This document shows, one piece after another, positions 1 through 10,056 of a stretch of DNA of 34,855 nucleotides; position 1 is the first letter of the stretch, and each line of letters starts with the position of its first letter. The translations under genes were made by a program, and so were the position numbers. Below the pieces are notes generated by a model. It saw only the letters and a program-made list of their open reading frames with translations. It did no database searches and was not told where the DNA came from. This DNA comes from Caldifarciminota bacterium. Lineage in GTDB: Bacteria > Hydrothermota > UBA3073. The stretch spans positions 1 through 34,855 of the forward strand of contig JAGMCL010000052.1 of the NCBI GenBank assembly GCA_023129165.1, read 5' to 3'.

Positions 1-49
1 TAGGGGAAAAGAGATTTGAAAATTTAAGGGATAAGATAAAGATAGAATA

Positions 50-433
50 ATGGAAATAGAATCAATAATAGAAAAGGCAAAAAAGGCAAGGGAAAACGCA
101 TACGCGCCTTACTCCGGCATTAAGATAGGAACAGCTATATTAACTAAAAGTGGAAAGACATTTACAGGCTGTAACATTGAGAATGCATCATACGGACTAA
201 CAATTTGTGCGGAGATGGTAGCTATAGCAAATGCTATATCAGAAGGAGAAAGAGAATTTGAGCTTCTTGTTATTGCATCCGATGATTTTGCATATCCCTG
301 TGGCGCCTGCAGGCAGGTCTTAATTGAATTTTCTGGTGATATAAAGATAATATTGGTAAATGAAAAAGGAGATATAATTGATACAACAATCAAGAAGCTC
401 CTTCCGCACCCTTTTCATATCTCTCGTAAATAA
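50..433 (+). CDS. cdd: Cytidine deaminase
   Basis: 127 aa; zinc-site motifs NASYGLTICAEMVAI (CAE) and YPCGACRQVL (PCxxC), typical length. Confidence 0.95.
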   Translation: MEIESIIEKAKKARENAYAPYSGIKIGTAILTKSGKTFTGCNIENASYGLTICAEMVAIANAISEGEREFELLVIASDDFAYPCGACRQVLIEFSGDIKIILVNEKGDIIDTTIKKLLPHPFHISRK

Positions 434-447
434 CAACCATTATACTT

Positions 448-921
448 ATGATAAATCCTATTAGATATTTTCTCTCCTTGCCCATGAAAAGACAGATCGT
501 AGATATGGGAGAGATAGCAAGACACTCGAGACACATTGCGGTCATATTCCCAATGAATGATAGTAACATGTCTAAAAGCGATATAGTAAAATTGATTAAA
601 GATGACTTCAGTGGATGCAAGATATATGCAATTGTTAGCAGAGGAAGCGAAGTAATTAATTTCGATGAAATAGTATATCTTGACTCGAATTTAGTCATCT
701 TCGGAAGAAAGTTTTTCAAAACAAAGGAACTTCTAAGAAATCTCCATATCGATATATCGTTTGATTTAAACCAAAAGATAGATATAATAACTTATTTGGT
801 TGGTGCGTCACTAAGAATAGGAATAATAGACTCACCATTTTTTAACGTTGTAGTGAAAGGAGCAAACAATAACCCTAATAAAATGTTCTCTATCTTTAAT
901 AATAATCCTTTGAGTTTATAG
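448..921 (+). CDS. Hypothetical protein, weak resemblance to half of a GT9/heptosyltransferase-like fold
   Basis: 157 aa ORF 14 bp after cdd; IDISFDLNQKIDIITYLVGASLRIGI pattern; no decisive motif. Confidence 0.6.
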   Translation: MINPIRYFLSLPMKRQIVDMGEIARHSRHIAVIFPMNDSNMSKSDIVKLIKDDFSGCKIYAIVSRGSEVINFDEIVYLDSNLVIFGRKFFKTKELLRNLHIDISFDLNQKIDIITYLVGASLRIGIIDSPFFNVVVKGANNNPNKMFSIFNNNPLSL

Positions 922-994
922 GACAAATACGTCTCATGGTAACGATATAAAAGTTTTTATTTTAAAATTATTGCATTTACTCACGGAGGTATAT

Positions 995-1399
995 ATGAAA
1001 GAAGGAAGAGGTGGACTTGCAAATATCCTGATAGCAGGAACTTACCTTAAAGGCAACCTGAAAGCCGATGGTGGTGTAAGGATTGATGGTACTGTAGAGG
1101 GAGAGGTCACTGTTAGCGACACATTCGTTTTAGGAAAGACGGGTGTAGTAAAGGGAACAATAAAAACAAAAGATGCTCTAATTGGAGGTAAGGTTATAGG
1201 TAATATAAAGAGCCAGGGTAAAGTCGAGTTGAAGACTGGTTCTGTTGTAAATGGAGATATAATCTGCAAGAGACTAACTATGGAAGAGGGAGCAATCTTT
1301 GATGGTTTCTGTAAAATGACGGAAGATAAACCTGTTAAAGACAGAAAAATGGTTACACTGAATCAGAAGGAAGTAGAGAAGGAACCAGCAATTAGATAA
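995..1399 (+). CDS. Bactofilin family cytoskeletal protein
   Basis: Track ORF 971..1399; ATG at 995 follows GGAGG. NILIAGTYLKGNLKADGGVRIDGTVEGEVTVSDTFVLGKTGVVKGTIKTKDALIGGKVIGNI beta-helix repeats typical of bactofilins. Confidence 0.92.
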   Translation: MKEGRGGLANILIAGTYLKGNLKADGGVRIDGTVEGEVTVSDTFVLGKTGVVKGTIKTKDALIGGKVIGNIKSQGKVELKTGSVVNGDIICKRLTMEEGAIFDGFCKMTEDKPVKDRKMVTLNQKEVEKEPAIR

Positions 1400-1534
1400 T
1401 ACAATAAACCTATTAGTATATAAAAAATACCTCTGTGTTCTCTTCTATTGAACCCAAAGTTTACCAGAGGTGAGCTACAAGCAAGAAAAACGCTGATAGG
1501 GAATTTGAGTACACAGAGAAAAATAAATATTATC

Positions 1535-1621
1535 TCTCTGTGGCTCCCCTGTTAAATAAAGTACCAGAGATGATTACTTGTACTTAATCTTAGAACTATT
1601 TAACAGGGCGAATCTGTGGTT
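1535..1621 (+). repeat. 87-bp MITE-like element, copy 1
   Basis: Matches reverse complement of 3390-3476 over 87 nt with about 8 mismatches; internal perfect inverted repeat CCCTGTTAAATA (1547-1558) / TATTTAACAGGG (1597-1608). Confidence 0.85.
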
Positions 1622-1661
1622 AGATTTTGCACACTACCTTAATAAATCAGGAGGTAAAATT

Positions 1662-2444
1662 ATGTGCTGGGGATTGGAAAATCGATTAAGTCGCATATTT
1701 CAGAAGGATAATCATACCATTATGCTGGCAGTAGATCATGGATACTTTTTAGGGCCAACATCCGGTCTTGAAGTTCCTAAAAAGACCATTGAACCACTGA
1801 TTTCCTTTGCTGATTCTTTAATGCTAACCAGGGGAATACTTCGCACTTCTATATCCTCTGATATACCTGTTCCTATTGTGCTTAGGGTATCGGGTGGGAA
1901 TAGTATCATTGGTAAAGAACTCTCTGATGAAGACATTACAGTTTCGATGGAAGATGCAATCCGCCTTAATGTCTCTGCAGTGGCACTCTCATTATATGTT
2001 GGAAGTGAATACCAGCACCGCACTATTATCAATCTTTCCAGATTGGTTGATGAAGGTGAAAAATATGGTATTCCAGTTCTGGCTGTCACAGCAGTGGGAA
2101 GAGAAATGGTTCGTGATTCAAAATATCTTGCCCTTTGCTGTCGAATTGCAGCAGAACATGGTGCACACTTTGTTAAGACATACCATTGTAAAGATTTCAG
2201 GAAGGTTGTAGAGAGTTGTCCTGTACCCTTAGTAATAGCAGGTGGTAAAAAGATTCCAGAGAAAGATGCACTACAAGTTGCATTCAATGCAATACAAGAT
2301 GGTGCTTCCGGTGTTGACATGGGGAGAAATATCTTCCAATCAACTCATCCTGTTGCAATGATTAAAGCTGTGCGTGCAATTGTGCATAAGAATACTTCTG
2401 TAGACGATGCATACAATATATTCAACGAATTACAGTCGAAATAA
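1662..2444 (+). CDS. LsrF-like class I aldolase/thiolase (DeoC/FbaB/DhnA superfamily)
   Basis: ATG at 1662 preceded by AGGAGG; the upstream ORF extension lies in the repeat. MCWGLENRLSRIF..TIMLAVDHGYFLGPTSGLE, LMLTRGILR, VIAGGKKIPEKDAL, GASGVDMGRNIFQSTHPVAMIKAV closely resemble LsrF. Confidence 0.9.
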   Translation: MCWGLENRLSRIFQKDNHTIMLAVDHGYFLGPTSGLEVPKKTIEPLISFADSLMLTRGILRTSISSDIPVPIVLRVSGGNSIIGKELSDEDITVSMEDAIRLNVSAVALSLYVGSEYQHRTIINLSRLVDEGEKYGIPVLAVTAVGREMVRDSKYLALCCRIAAEHGAHFVKTYHCKDFRKVVESCPVPLVIAGGKKIPEKDALQVAFNAIQDGASGVDMGRNIFQSTHPVAMIKAVRAIVHKNTSVDDAYNIFNELQSK

Positions 2445-2461
2445 TGACATCTGTGTTTTTC

Positions 2462-2497
2462 TGTCATTGCGAGTGAACGGTGTGAGCGTGGCAATCT
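2462..2497. repeat. Dispersed TGTCATTGCGAG...GCAATCT repeat
   Basis: TGTCATTGCGAGTGAACGGTGTGAGCGTGGCAATCT; same family three more times at 33.6-33.8 kb. Confidence 0.8.
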
Positions 2498-2532
2498 TAT
2501 TCAGTCGGCTATCATAAGGTAAATTTCCAAAC

Positions 2533-2557
2533 TGTAGGAGGGGTTTCCTAACCCCGA
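2533..2557 (+). repeat. TGTAGG-type hairpin
   Basis: TGTAGGA-GGGGTT-TCCT-AACCCC, perfect 6-bp stem. Confidence 0.7.
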
Positions 2558-2594
2558 TTAATTTATCGAGACTGGTAAGTTTCTCCTATCAATC

Positions 2595-3350
2595 TTAATA
2601 CCCTGTTGGTAGGTCTATAAACTCGATATCTATACCAAATTTGGTGTTGATATAACTACCAAGTGCCTTTATACCAGGCGTTTCAGTAGCATAGTGTCCG
2701 GCAAATATACAGTTCATTTTAGCCTCTTTGGCTATCCAGTAGGCACTGTGGCGTGGTTCACCAGTCACAAAGACATCAAATCCCAAATCAATTACCTCTC
2801 TTAGATAACCAATTCCTCCCCCGCTTATATATCCTATGGTCCTAATTCTATCCTGACCAAACTTCCAGGAGATAATCTGTGTTTTAAACTCACTATTTAT
2901 CTTATCTATCAACTCCTCTATATGAATAGACTGTTCTAATATTATCTCTTTTCCTAAACTTATTCCACCCTCTATACCAAAACCTATACCTTCCTTCCCA
3001 CCAAATAACTTCACCGCCTGAGCATTGTTACCAAGTTCATGATGGACATCAAGAGGTAAGTGACATGAGTACAATCCTATATCGTTATCAAGTAGAAATT
3101 TTATTCTCTCATACAGCACTCCTGATATAGGAGATGCACCTTCCTTTCTAAAAAGACCATGATGAACGAGGAGTAGATTTGCGCCTCTATTCTTTGCTTC
3201 TAAAAAAGCCTCAAGCGATGCATCGACTGAAAGGGCTATCTTTTCAATATCACCTTTATTATCTACCAATAATCCATTTACAAGGACATCATCAATTTTA
3301 TTTACCTGTAGTAGTTGGTTTATTGTTTCTGCCAATTCTCTTGATTTCAT
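2595..3350 (-). CDS. Nif3-like dinuclear metal center protein (YbgI family)
   Basis: Start MKSRELAETINQLL; NLLLVHHGLF, SCHLPLDVH, GGGIGYL, FVTGEPRHS, NCIFAGHYATETPGIKALG motifs. Confidence 0.93.
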   Translation of the reverse strand: MKSRELAETINQLLQVNKIDDVLVNGLLVDNKGDIEKIALSVDASLEAFLEAKNRGANLLLVHHGLFRKEGASPISGVLYERIKFLLDNDIGLYSCHLPLDVHHELGNNAQAVKLFGGKEGIGFGIEGGISLGKEIILEQSIHIEELIDKINSEFKTQIISWKFGQDRIRTIGYISGGGIGYLREVIDLGFDVFVTGEPRHSAYWIAKEAKMNCIFAGHYATETPGIKALGSYINTKFGIDIEFIDLPTGY

Positions 3351-3389
3351 ACCCTCCCCTTGCCTTCTTCCTCGTATTGTCAAAAAACT

Positions 3390-3476
3390 AACCACAGATT
3401 CACCCTGTTAAATAGTTACAAAATTGAGTACAAGTAATCACTCCTGGTACTTTATTTAACAGGGGAGCCACAGAGA
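3390..3476 (-). repeat. 87-bp MITE-like element, copy 2 (inverted relative to copy 1)
   Basis: Reverse complement aligns without gaps to 1535-1621. Confidence 0.85.
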
Positions 3477-3525
3477 ATGTTAAGTATTAAGGAATTATAA
3501 AAGATTCTTCTCCCTCCCCTCCCTG

Positions 3526-3542
3526 CCCCGCCACAGGCGGGG
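3526..3542. repeat. GCCCCGCC-GGCGGGG hairpin
   Basis: CCCCGCC ACA GGCGGGG; family members at 12325 and 31364. Confidence 0.75.
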
Positions 3543-3573
3543 TGAATGACCTCTTATAAGACCAAATTCTTTA

Positions 3574-3630
3574 TGTAGGGACAACCCTTGCGGTTGTCCG
3601 TCTACGGACAGGGACAAGCCCTGTCCCTAC
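3574..3630. repeat. Head-to-head pair of TGTAGG-type hairpins
   Basis: TGTAGGGACAACCCTTGCGGTTGTCC followed by GGACAGGGACAAGCCCTGTCCCTAC. Confidence 0.8.
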
Positions 3631-3667
3631 TAGCTTTAACCTATGAAATTACCTAACTCATTGTTTG

Positions 3668-3721
3668 GAGAGCACAGACCTGCCTGCCGCAGGCAGGGAA
3701 TTAATTTTTCTCTGTGCTCTC
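3668..3721. repeat. Hairpin with nested CCTGCC palindrome
   Basis: Outer perfect 11-bp arms GAGAGCACAGA (3668-3678)/TCTGTGCTCTC (3711-3721) enclosing CCTGCCTGCCGCAGGCAGG (3679-3697). Confidence 0.8.
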
Positions 3722-3741
3722 TGTGGTTTATTTCATATTTT

Positions 3742-5721
3742 TTACAGTATCCTCTTTTTTACCATAGATTGTAACTTCCTTATTCTATCCCTTACCTTGA
3801 TTGCTTCCTCAAATTTTTCCTCATCCGCAAGTTTACCCATAATTTTTGTCAGTTTGCTTATCATCTCCATACCTTCTATGCCTTCTAAAATTTCATACAC
3901 CTCTCCTTTTTCTTTTATATGTGTATCTGCTATGGATGTGGAACGGAGAATCTCCTCCTTCGTTTTATATATGGTCTCTGGAGTTATGTTATGTTTCCTG
4001 TTATATTCTGATTGTGCCCTACGTCTTCTCTCCGTCTCTTCTATAGTTTTCATCATAGAATCTGTGATGTTATCAGCATACATTATTACTTCTCCATTCA
4101 CATTCCTTGCAGCCCTCCCTGCAGTCTGGATAAGGGATGTATATGAGCGCAAGAATCCTTCGTGATCTGCATCTAAAATGGCAACAAGAGATACCTCGGG
4201 TAGATCCAGTCCCTCCCTTAGTAGATTTATACCAACAAGGCAATCAAATTCTGAAAGCCTTAGATCCCTCAGGATGTCTACTCTCTCTATAGCATTTATC
4301 TCAGAGTGTATATACCTTACTTTTATATCTAATCTTGCAAGATAATCTGTCAATTCCTCTGCCATTCTCTTTGTCAGGGTTGTAACAAGAATCCTCTCCC
4401 CTCTTTCCACTCTCCTTTTTATCTCCTCTAAAAGGTCATCTATCTCATTCTTTTTTGGTTTTACAGTAATCTTCGGGTCTTGAATACCTGTTGGTCTTAT
4501 GATCTGCTCAACAATATGGGATGAATTTCTAAATTCAAAATCACCAGGTGTTGCTGAGGTAAAGATTATCTGTGGAACTTTCTCTAAAAACTCATCAAAT
4601 GTAAGGGGGCGGTTATCGAGTGCAGAAGGTAGTCTGAATCCATATTCAACCAGTGTCTCTTTCCTCGAACGGTCACCAAGATACATGCCTATAATTTGAG
4701 GGATAGTAACATGGGATTCATCAATTATACAGAGAAAGTCGTCAGGAAAGAAATCAAGCAGACAGAACGGTCTCGAGCCTGGTTTCCTTCCTGAAAGATG
4801 ACGTGAATAGTTTTCTATACCTGTGCAGTATCCGACCTCTCTAAGTAGTTCTATATCATATTTCGTGCGTCCTTCAAGTCTCTGAGCCTCAAGTAGTTTT
4901 CCCTTATCTTTAAAATACTTCAACCTATCCTCCAGTTCCTGCTCTATGTCTTTTATTGCCCTTTCTAATCTCGTGTGGTCTGTAACAAAGTGTCTTGCGG
5001 GATAAATATGTATCCATTCCCTTTCTTCAATCTTCTTACCTGTAAGTGGATCAATTATAGATATCTTTTCTACAGTATCACCAAAAAAATCAATTCTAAC
5101 ACCACCCTCCTCATATGCCGGACGAACCTCAACCACATCACCCTTTACCCTGAATGTTCCCCGGAGAAAATCAAGGTCATTTCTCGCATAATGGATGTCA
5201 ACAAGCCCCTTTAACAGCTTCTTTCTCGAGATTAATTCGTTCTTTTTTACCCTTACCACATGTTTTTTATAATCCTCTGGGGAACCAAGTCCGTATATAC
5301 AGGATACTGATGCAACGATAACTACATCACTTCTCTCAATGAGCGCACTTGTAGCCCGTAGACGTAATTTATCTATTTCGTCGTTTATGGAGGCGTCCTT
5401 CTCTATATAGAGATCTGTTGCAGGTAAATACGCCTCAGGTTGATAATAATCGTAATAAGAGATAAAATACTCAACCGAGCTGCCCGGGAAAAACCCACTA
5501 TACTCGCCGAATAACTGCGCAGCAAGAGTCTTGTTATGAGAGATGACGATTGTGGGTTTATCCACCCTCGCTATAACGTTAGCTATTGTGAATGTCTTGC
5601 CAGAACCTGTTATGCCCAGAAGTGTCTGGAACTTATAACCCTTATTAATCCCCTCTACAAGCCTATCCACTGCCTGTGGTTGGTCCCCAACGGGTGCGAA
5701 TCTTGATACAAGTTCAAACAT
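3742..5721 (-). CDS. uvrB: Excinuclease ABC subunit B
   Basis: 659 aa; [92 protein letters not shown]-like, C-terminal UVR motif. Confidence 0.99.
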   Translation of the reverse strand: MFELVSRFAPVGDQPQAVDRLVEGINKGYKFQTLLGITGSGKTFTIANVIARVDKPTIVISHNKTLAAQLFGEYSGFFPGSSVEYFISYYDYYQPEAYLPATDLYIEKDASINDEIDKLRLRATSALIERSDVVIVASVSCIYGLGSPEDYKKHVVRVKKNELISRKKLLKGLVDIHYARNDLDFLRGTFRVKGDVVEVRPAYEEGGVRIDFFGDTVEKISIIDPLTGKKIEEREWIHIYPARHFVTDHTRLERAIKDIEQELEDRLKYFKDKGKLLEAQRLEGRTKYDIELLREVGYCTGIENYSRHLSGRKPGSRPFCLLDFFPDDFLCIIDESHVTIPQIIGMYLGDRSRKETLVEYGFRLPSALDNRPLTFDEFLEKVPQIIFTSATPGDFEFRNSSHIVEQIIRPTGIQDPKITVKPKKNEIDDLLEEIKRRVERGERILVTTLTKRMAEELTDYLARLDIKVRYIHSEINAIERVDILRDLRLSEFDCLVGINLLREGLDLPEVSLVAILDADHEGFLRSYTSLIQTAGRAARNVNGEVIMYADNITDSMMKTIEETERRRRAQSEYNRKHNITPETIYKTKEEILRSTSIADTHIKEKGEVYEILEGIEGMEMISKLTKIMGKLADEEKFEEAIKVRDRIRKLQSMVKKRIL

Positions 5722-5723
5722 GA

Positions 5724-6932
5724 TTATACAATATCAGTTAACAGGTCTAAGTAATCTGAAAGCAGTCTTGTTATCAGAAAGTTCTCTCGCACCATATTTT
5801 TCGCCTTTCTACCAACATCTTCTCCAATACTTGGGTTCTTTAAAATTTTAACGATGCTTTCCACATAACCCTCCCTATCGTAAGGATCGTGTAAGAATCC
5901 GTTTATTCCATCTTTAATCTGGAGTGGTATACCCCCTACATTTGAAGCAACAACTGGTTTACCCTTCCAGAGCGCCTCGGTTACAGCAAGACAAAATCCT
6001 TCTCTTGTTGATTTCTGGACTATCACAGAGGAAAATCTCTGGATAGAATTCACAAGAATATCATTGTTACCCATAACGAATATAACATCGCCCATTTCTA
6101 CCCTTTTTTTTGCCTTGCGGTAGACTCTGGAGTATATTTCAATACTCTCCGGGTCGTCAGTAGCCAGGTTATAGCAGTAAAGCAACCTGCAATCCACCTT
6201 CTTTTTTACATGTTCGTATATTTTCAATAAACCCTCTGGGTCTTTCCAGGGATCCATCCTTGACACCTGAGTAATAAGAGGTTTATCCGTTGGTATGCCT
6301 GCTTTCTTGATGTATTTGGAAATGACTTTTTCAGGAAGCTCCCTGTTTTTCAGGGAAAGGGGATCAATTGCTGGATATATTAGTCTTTGTCCCACGGGTA
6401 AATCTACCTTCTTATATTTTTCACTGGAAAAGATAATCATATCGTACTTTAGCATGTACCCCTTGAGGTAGTTCCACAATTCCTGATGAGGATCGGATAA
6501 GTCTATATGGCATCTCCAAATCCATGGCTGGCGCTTCTTATAAAATTTTATAAGTGGGAGCGGTTGGGGATCATGGCTTATTACACAATCATGGTCTATA
6601 TGTGTAAATACAGAAAATTTTTCATTCGCCTGTGTATATAATCGCTTTTTTATCTCAGAGAGGTTTATCTTGTCTCCCTGAAGTGCATTGTGAATTTTCT
6701 TGGTTATTGTAAAAAAATCAGGGTTCCCATGTAGTATCCTCCATCCAGTATCGACACCAATATCATTCATTAGTGCCACCAGAGGAGCCAGTATTTCTGC
6801 AACTCCTCCGCCCTGATAAGTAGAATTAATATGTAATATATGCTTCCCGTAAAGACTTCTTGCTTTCTTATATATCATGGATATAATCTCATCTCCCACA
6901 ATGCTCCTATAATCTTCTAAATATTGTCTCAT
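5724..6932 (-). CDS. GT4 glycosyltransferase, trehalose synthase TreT-like
   Basis: 402 aa; [79 protein letters not shown]; next to trehalose/ABC genes. Confidence 0.9.
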   Translation of the reverse strand: MRQYLEDYRSIVGDEIISMIYKKARSLYGKHILHINSTYQGGGVAEILAPLVALMNDIGVDTGWRILHGNPDFFTITKKIHNALQGDKINLSEIKKRLYTQANEKFSVFTHIDHDCVISHDPQPLPLIKFYKKRQPWIWRCHIDLSDPHQELWNYLKGYMLKYDMIIFSSEKYKKVDLPVGQRLIYPAIDPLSLKNRELPEKVISKYIKKAGIPTDKPLITQVSRMDPWKDPEGLLKIYEHVKKKVDCRLLYCYNLATDDPESIEIYSRVYRKAKKRVEMGDVIFVMGNNDILVNSIQRFSSVIVQKSTREGFCLAVTEALWKGKPVVASNVGGIPLQIKDGINGFLHDPYDREGYVESIVKILKNPSIGEDVGRKAKNMVRENFLITRLLSDYLDLLTDIV

Positions 6933-7101
6933 TTTTACACCCCCCTATTTAATATTAATCTCCTGGATATGACTGTAATTGGTGATCAGTTATCGGTAAT
7001 CAGTAAATCCGTTTTCTCTGCTTTTGTCCATAATCCACAACCCCAGTATTTTAGTAATCCATTACTCCCAGATTAAATGAAATTCACATTTTGGATATTT
7101 G

Positions 7102-7929
7102 TCATTGCTTCACTGCTCCTCTTGTAAGCCCCTGAACAATACGTCTCTGGAAAAATATGGCTATTAGTATAACAGGAATGGAAGAGACTACTGAAGCTGC
7201 CATTATATATCCCCATGGTAGCTCACCATGAAGACCTTGAAAAAGGGCAATACCCACGGGAACAGTCCTCGTTCTAAAATCCGTTGTCAACATAAGAGCA
7301 AAAAGGAATTCATTGAAGGAAAACATAAAAAGGAGTAAAACAGCTGAGAGAAATCCAGGTAGAGTGATTGGTAAAATCACTTTAAAAAGTATCTGAAACT
7401 TATTTGCACCATCTACCATTGCAGCCTCGTCTATCTCTCCCGGTATTTGGGAAAAGTAACTTAATAGTATCCAAAAGGCAAGAGGAAGACTAAATGCAAT
7501 ATAAGGAAAAATAAGAGCATTATACGTATTTATCCATCCAAGATTGCTCATAAGCTTAAAAAGATAGCCCACAACACTTATTTGTGGGAACATAGATAAT
7601 GCGAGAACAGATACAACGATTACTACTTTGCCTGGGAAATTAAACCTCGATACAGCATAAGCAGCGAGAACACCTATGATTGCACTGAAAATGGCTGTAA
7701 TTCCTGAAACGATTAGACTGTTTTTCAGGTAATCAAGGAAGTGGAGATTCTTTAGCCTTACAATATCAATATAATTTTTTATTGTAAATCCATAATTTCC
7801 TCTTACAAGAAAATCAGGGCTTTCGCTGAAGGAAATACAAACCATCCATGCAAAAGGTAATAAACAGAAGGTTAATAGAAATATTATGCCTAATATCAAT
7901 AATATTTTCCTATGGCTTTCCTCTCTCAT
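7102..7929 (-). CDS. Carbohydrate ABC transporter permease (MalG-like)
   Basis: 275 aa, six predicted TM segments; EAAxxDGAxxxxxxxxIxLP loop (DEAAMVDGANKFQILFKVILPITLP). Confidence 0.93.
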   Translation of the reverse strand: MREESHRKILLILGIIFLLTFCLLPFAWMVCISFSESPDFLVRGNYGFTIKNYIDIVRLKNLHFLDYLKNSLIVSGITAIFSAIIGVLAAYAVSRFNFPGKVVIVVSVLALSMFPQISVVGYLFKLMSNLGWINTYNALIFPYIAFSLPLAFWILLSYFSQIPGEIDEAAMVDGANKFQILFKVILPITLPGFLSAVLLLFMFSFNEFLFALMLTTDFRTRTVPVGIALFQGLHGELPWGYIMAASVVSSIPVILIAIFFQRRIVQGLTRGAVKQ

Positions 7930-8789
7930 AATGCTATCTCTTTAAATCTCCCAATCTTTATATATAAAGCAACAATGGAAAATGCTATAATAAAAAGGAA
8001 AATTGAAACAGTAGAGCCATAGCCGAAATCACCCATTAAAAAATATTTATAACTATAAAGAGAAACAGACGTTGTAAAGCTGCCTGGACCACCTCCTGTA
8101 ATCACATAAATAACATCAAAAACCCTGAGAGCGTCTATAGTTCTGAAAATCAAGGCAACAATAACTACAGGCTTAATCACTGGTAAAGTAATCCTAAATA
8201 ATCTCTGTATGAGGTTTGCACCATCAATTTTTGCTTGTTCATATAGAGATTCCGGAACAGACTGCAAACCTGCAAGAATTATGATAGCAACAAAGGGTGT
8301 TGTCCTCCAAGAATCTGCTAATACAAGGGAGAGAAAGGCACTTCCCGAGCTTCCAAGCCAGTTTATAGACAAACCAGAAATTTTTTCCAAAACACAATTA
8401 GCAAGTCCATAGTCATATCTATAAATCAATTGCCAGATCCTTGCGCCAACAACACTCGGAATTGCCCATGGAAGTAGCGAAATTCCTCTCATAATACCTC
8501 TTAAACGAAAACTTTCGTTAAGCACAAGGGCTATAATCATCCCTGCGACCATTTCTAATAATACCGAGGTAAAAGAAAAAATTAGAGTGAACCACAAAGA
8601 TTGGCCAAACTGGGGATCTTTAAATAACCTGATATAGTTCTCTAATCCTACGTACTTTCTGGGCAGAAACGATATATCCTGCCACTGACTCACCCAGAAA
8701 GTACCAATGACTGGTAATAACATAAGAAAAAAAACAAAAATAATAAGAGGTAACATAAAAGAAAAAGCCTCTCTAACCTCTCTACTCAT
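7926..8789 (-). CDS. Carbohydrate ABC transporter permease (MalF-like)
   Basis: 287 aa; EQAKIDGANLIQRLFRITLPVIKPV, LPWAIPSVVGARIW, ITGGGPGSFTTSVSLY. Confidence 0.93.
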   Translation of the reverse strand: MSREVREAFSFMLPLIIFVFFLMLLPVIGTFWVSQWQDISFLPRKYVGLENYIRLFKDPQFGQSLWFTLIFSFTSVLLEMVAGMIIALVLNESFRLRGIMRGISLLPWAIPSVVGARIWQLIYRYDYGLANCVLEKISGLSINWLGSSGSAFLSLVLADSWRTTPFVAIIILAGLQSVPESLYEQAKIDGANLIQRLFRITLPVIKPVVIVALIFRTIDALRVFDVIYVITGGGPGSFTTSVSLYSYKYFLMGDFGYGSTVSIFLFIIAFSIVALYIKIGRFKEIAL

Positions 8790-10056
8790 GATATCTCCTT
8801 ATAATTTCTTCTATCTCTTTATCTGCCTGTTCCAGGGCTTTATTGGGTGCCATTTTTCCTGATATTGCAGCATTTACATATCTCTGCAACACCTCAGAAA
8901 CAAGAGTATAGTACGGGAAGTTTGGTCTTGCTACAGCATGAGATGATGCCTTTTTCACTACCTCCATATAAGGCATCTTCTTTTTTACATCAGGGTCGTC
9001 ATAAATGTCTCTCCTCGATGGATTCCAGCCCAAACTTAAACAAAGCTTCTTCTGAATTTCATAAGATAGTATAAATTTCATGAGTTCCCAAGCCTCACTT
9101 TTGCAGTCAGAATACTTTGATATCCCAATGTGCCAACCACCAAGAGCAGCGGCATTTTCTCCACCCTTAAACCGCGGAAGCAACGTAATTCCTACCTTTT
9201 CTTTTATTGGTGAATTTTCACTTCTATGAAGCTTCCATGCATATGGCCAGTTTCTTTCAAAAAGAGCATTCCCACCTTCAAAAAACGCTCTCACCTCCTC
9301 TTCTCTCATTTCTGTGAATGTATTTGGAGGTGAAATTTTATATTTGTGTATTAAATCTCTCATAAATTGAAGAGACTGGATATTTTCCTTAGAGTCGACT
9401 GTAATATTTCCACAACTATCCATTATGTCTCCCCCATTGGAAGCGATAAATTCAATAAAGTTGCATATAAGACCCTCGTATTGTGCTCCTTGCCAGACAA
9501 ATCCAAAGAAACTGGGATTATTTTTCCTTTCCTCATCCTGAATCTTACTCGCATATTGTTGAATATCTTGCCAAGTTTCGGGTATTGAACAGTCATATTT
9601 TTTAAGAAGGTCTTTTCTAAAATATAGGAGCCCACAATCTATATAGACAGGCAAAGATATAACCTCTCCTTTATATACATCTACCCCGCAAACAACTGTT
9701 TCAAAAAATTGTTTTATATCAAAACTATCACTTTCGATGTTGTTATTCAAAGGCAAAAGCCAATTAGAAGCAGCAAATTGTGCAACCCAAGCAACATCCA
9801 TTAGAAAGATGTCCGGATCCTTTTCACCTGCCTTTAATGGTATTACCAAACTCTGTCTTCTCAAGTCTGTATCAGTAGGTTGTCTTAATAATTTGACTGT
9901 CCTATGGGTCTTTCTTTCAAACTCTCTTATGATTTCTTCCCAATAATCTATTTCGTTTGGAGCTCCTCCAACTGCAAATGTTAGAAAATGTTCGTTCTTA
10001 GTACAGCCTGTAAAAAAAACAAATGAAATGATAACTAATAAAAATAATCTCTTCAT
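8782..10056 (-). CDS. Extracellular sugar-binding lipoprotein (ABC transporter)
   Basis: 424 aa; lipobox FFTGC; family 1 solute-binding pattern (DIFLMDVAWVAQFAASNWLLPL, GGWHIGISKYS). Confidence 0.9.
   Translation of the reverse strand: MKRLFLLVIISFVFFTGCTKNEHFLTFAVGGAPNEIDYWEEIIREFERKTHRTVKLLRQPTDTDLRRQSLVIPLKAGEKDPDIFLMDVAWVAQFAASNWLLPLNNNIESDSFDIKQFFETVVCGVDVYKGEVISLPVYIDCGLLYFRKDLLKKYDCSIPETWQDIQQYASKIQDEERKNNPSFFGFVWQGAQYEGLICNFIEFIASNGGDIMDSCGNITVDSKENIQSLQFMRDLIHKYKISPPNTFTEMREEEVRAFFEGGNALFERNWPYAWKLHRSENSPIKEKVGITLLPRFKGGENAAALGGWHIGISKYSDCKSEAWELMKFILSYEIQKKLCLSLGWNPSRRDIYDDPDVKKKMPYMEVVKKASSHAVARPNFPYYTLVSEVLQRYVNAAISGKMAPNKALEQADKEIEEIIRRYHE

Noticed and set aside
1736-2320. 194-aa minus-strand ORF opposite the LsrF-like gene
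   Set aside because: Antisense to a strongly recognised coding sequence; composition looks like a shadow frame.
3665-4165. 166-aa plus-strand ORF over the uvrB 3' end
   Set aside because: Antisense to uvrB and begins in a repeat; no family signature.
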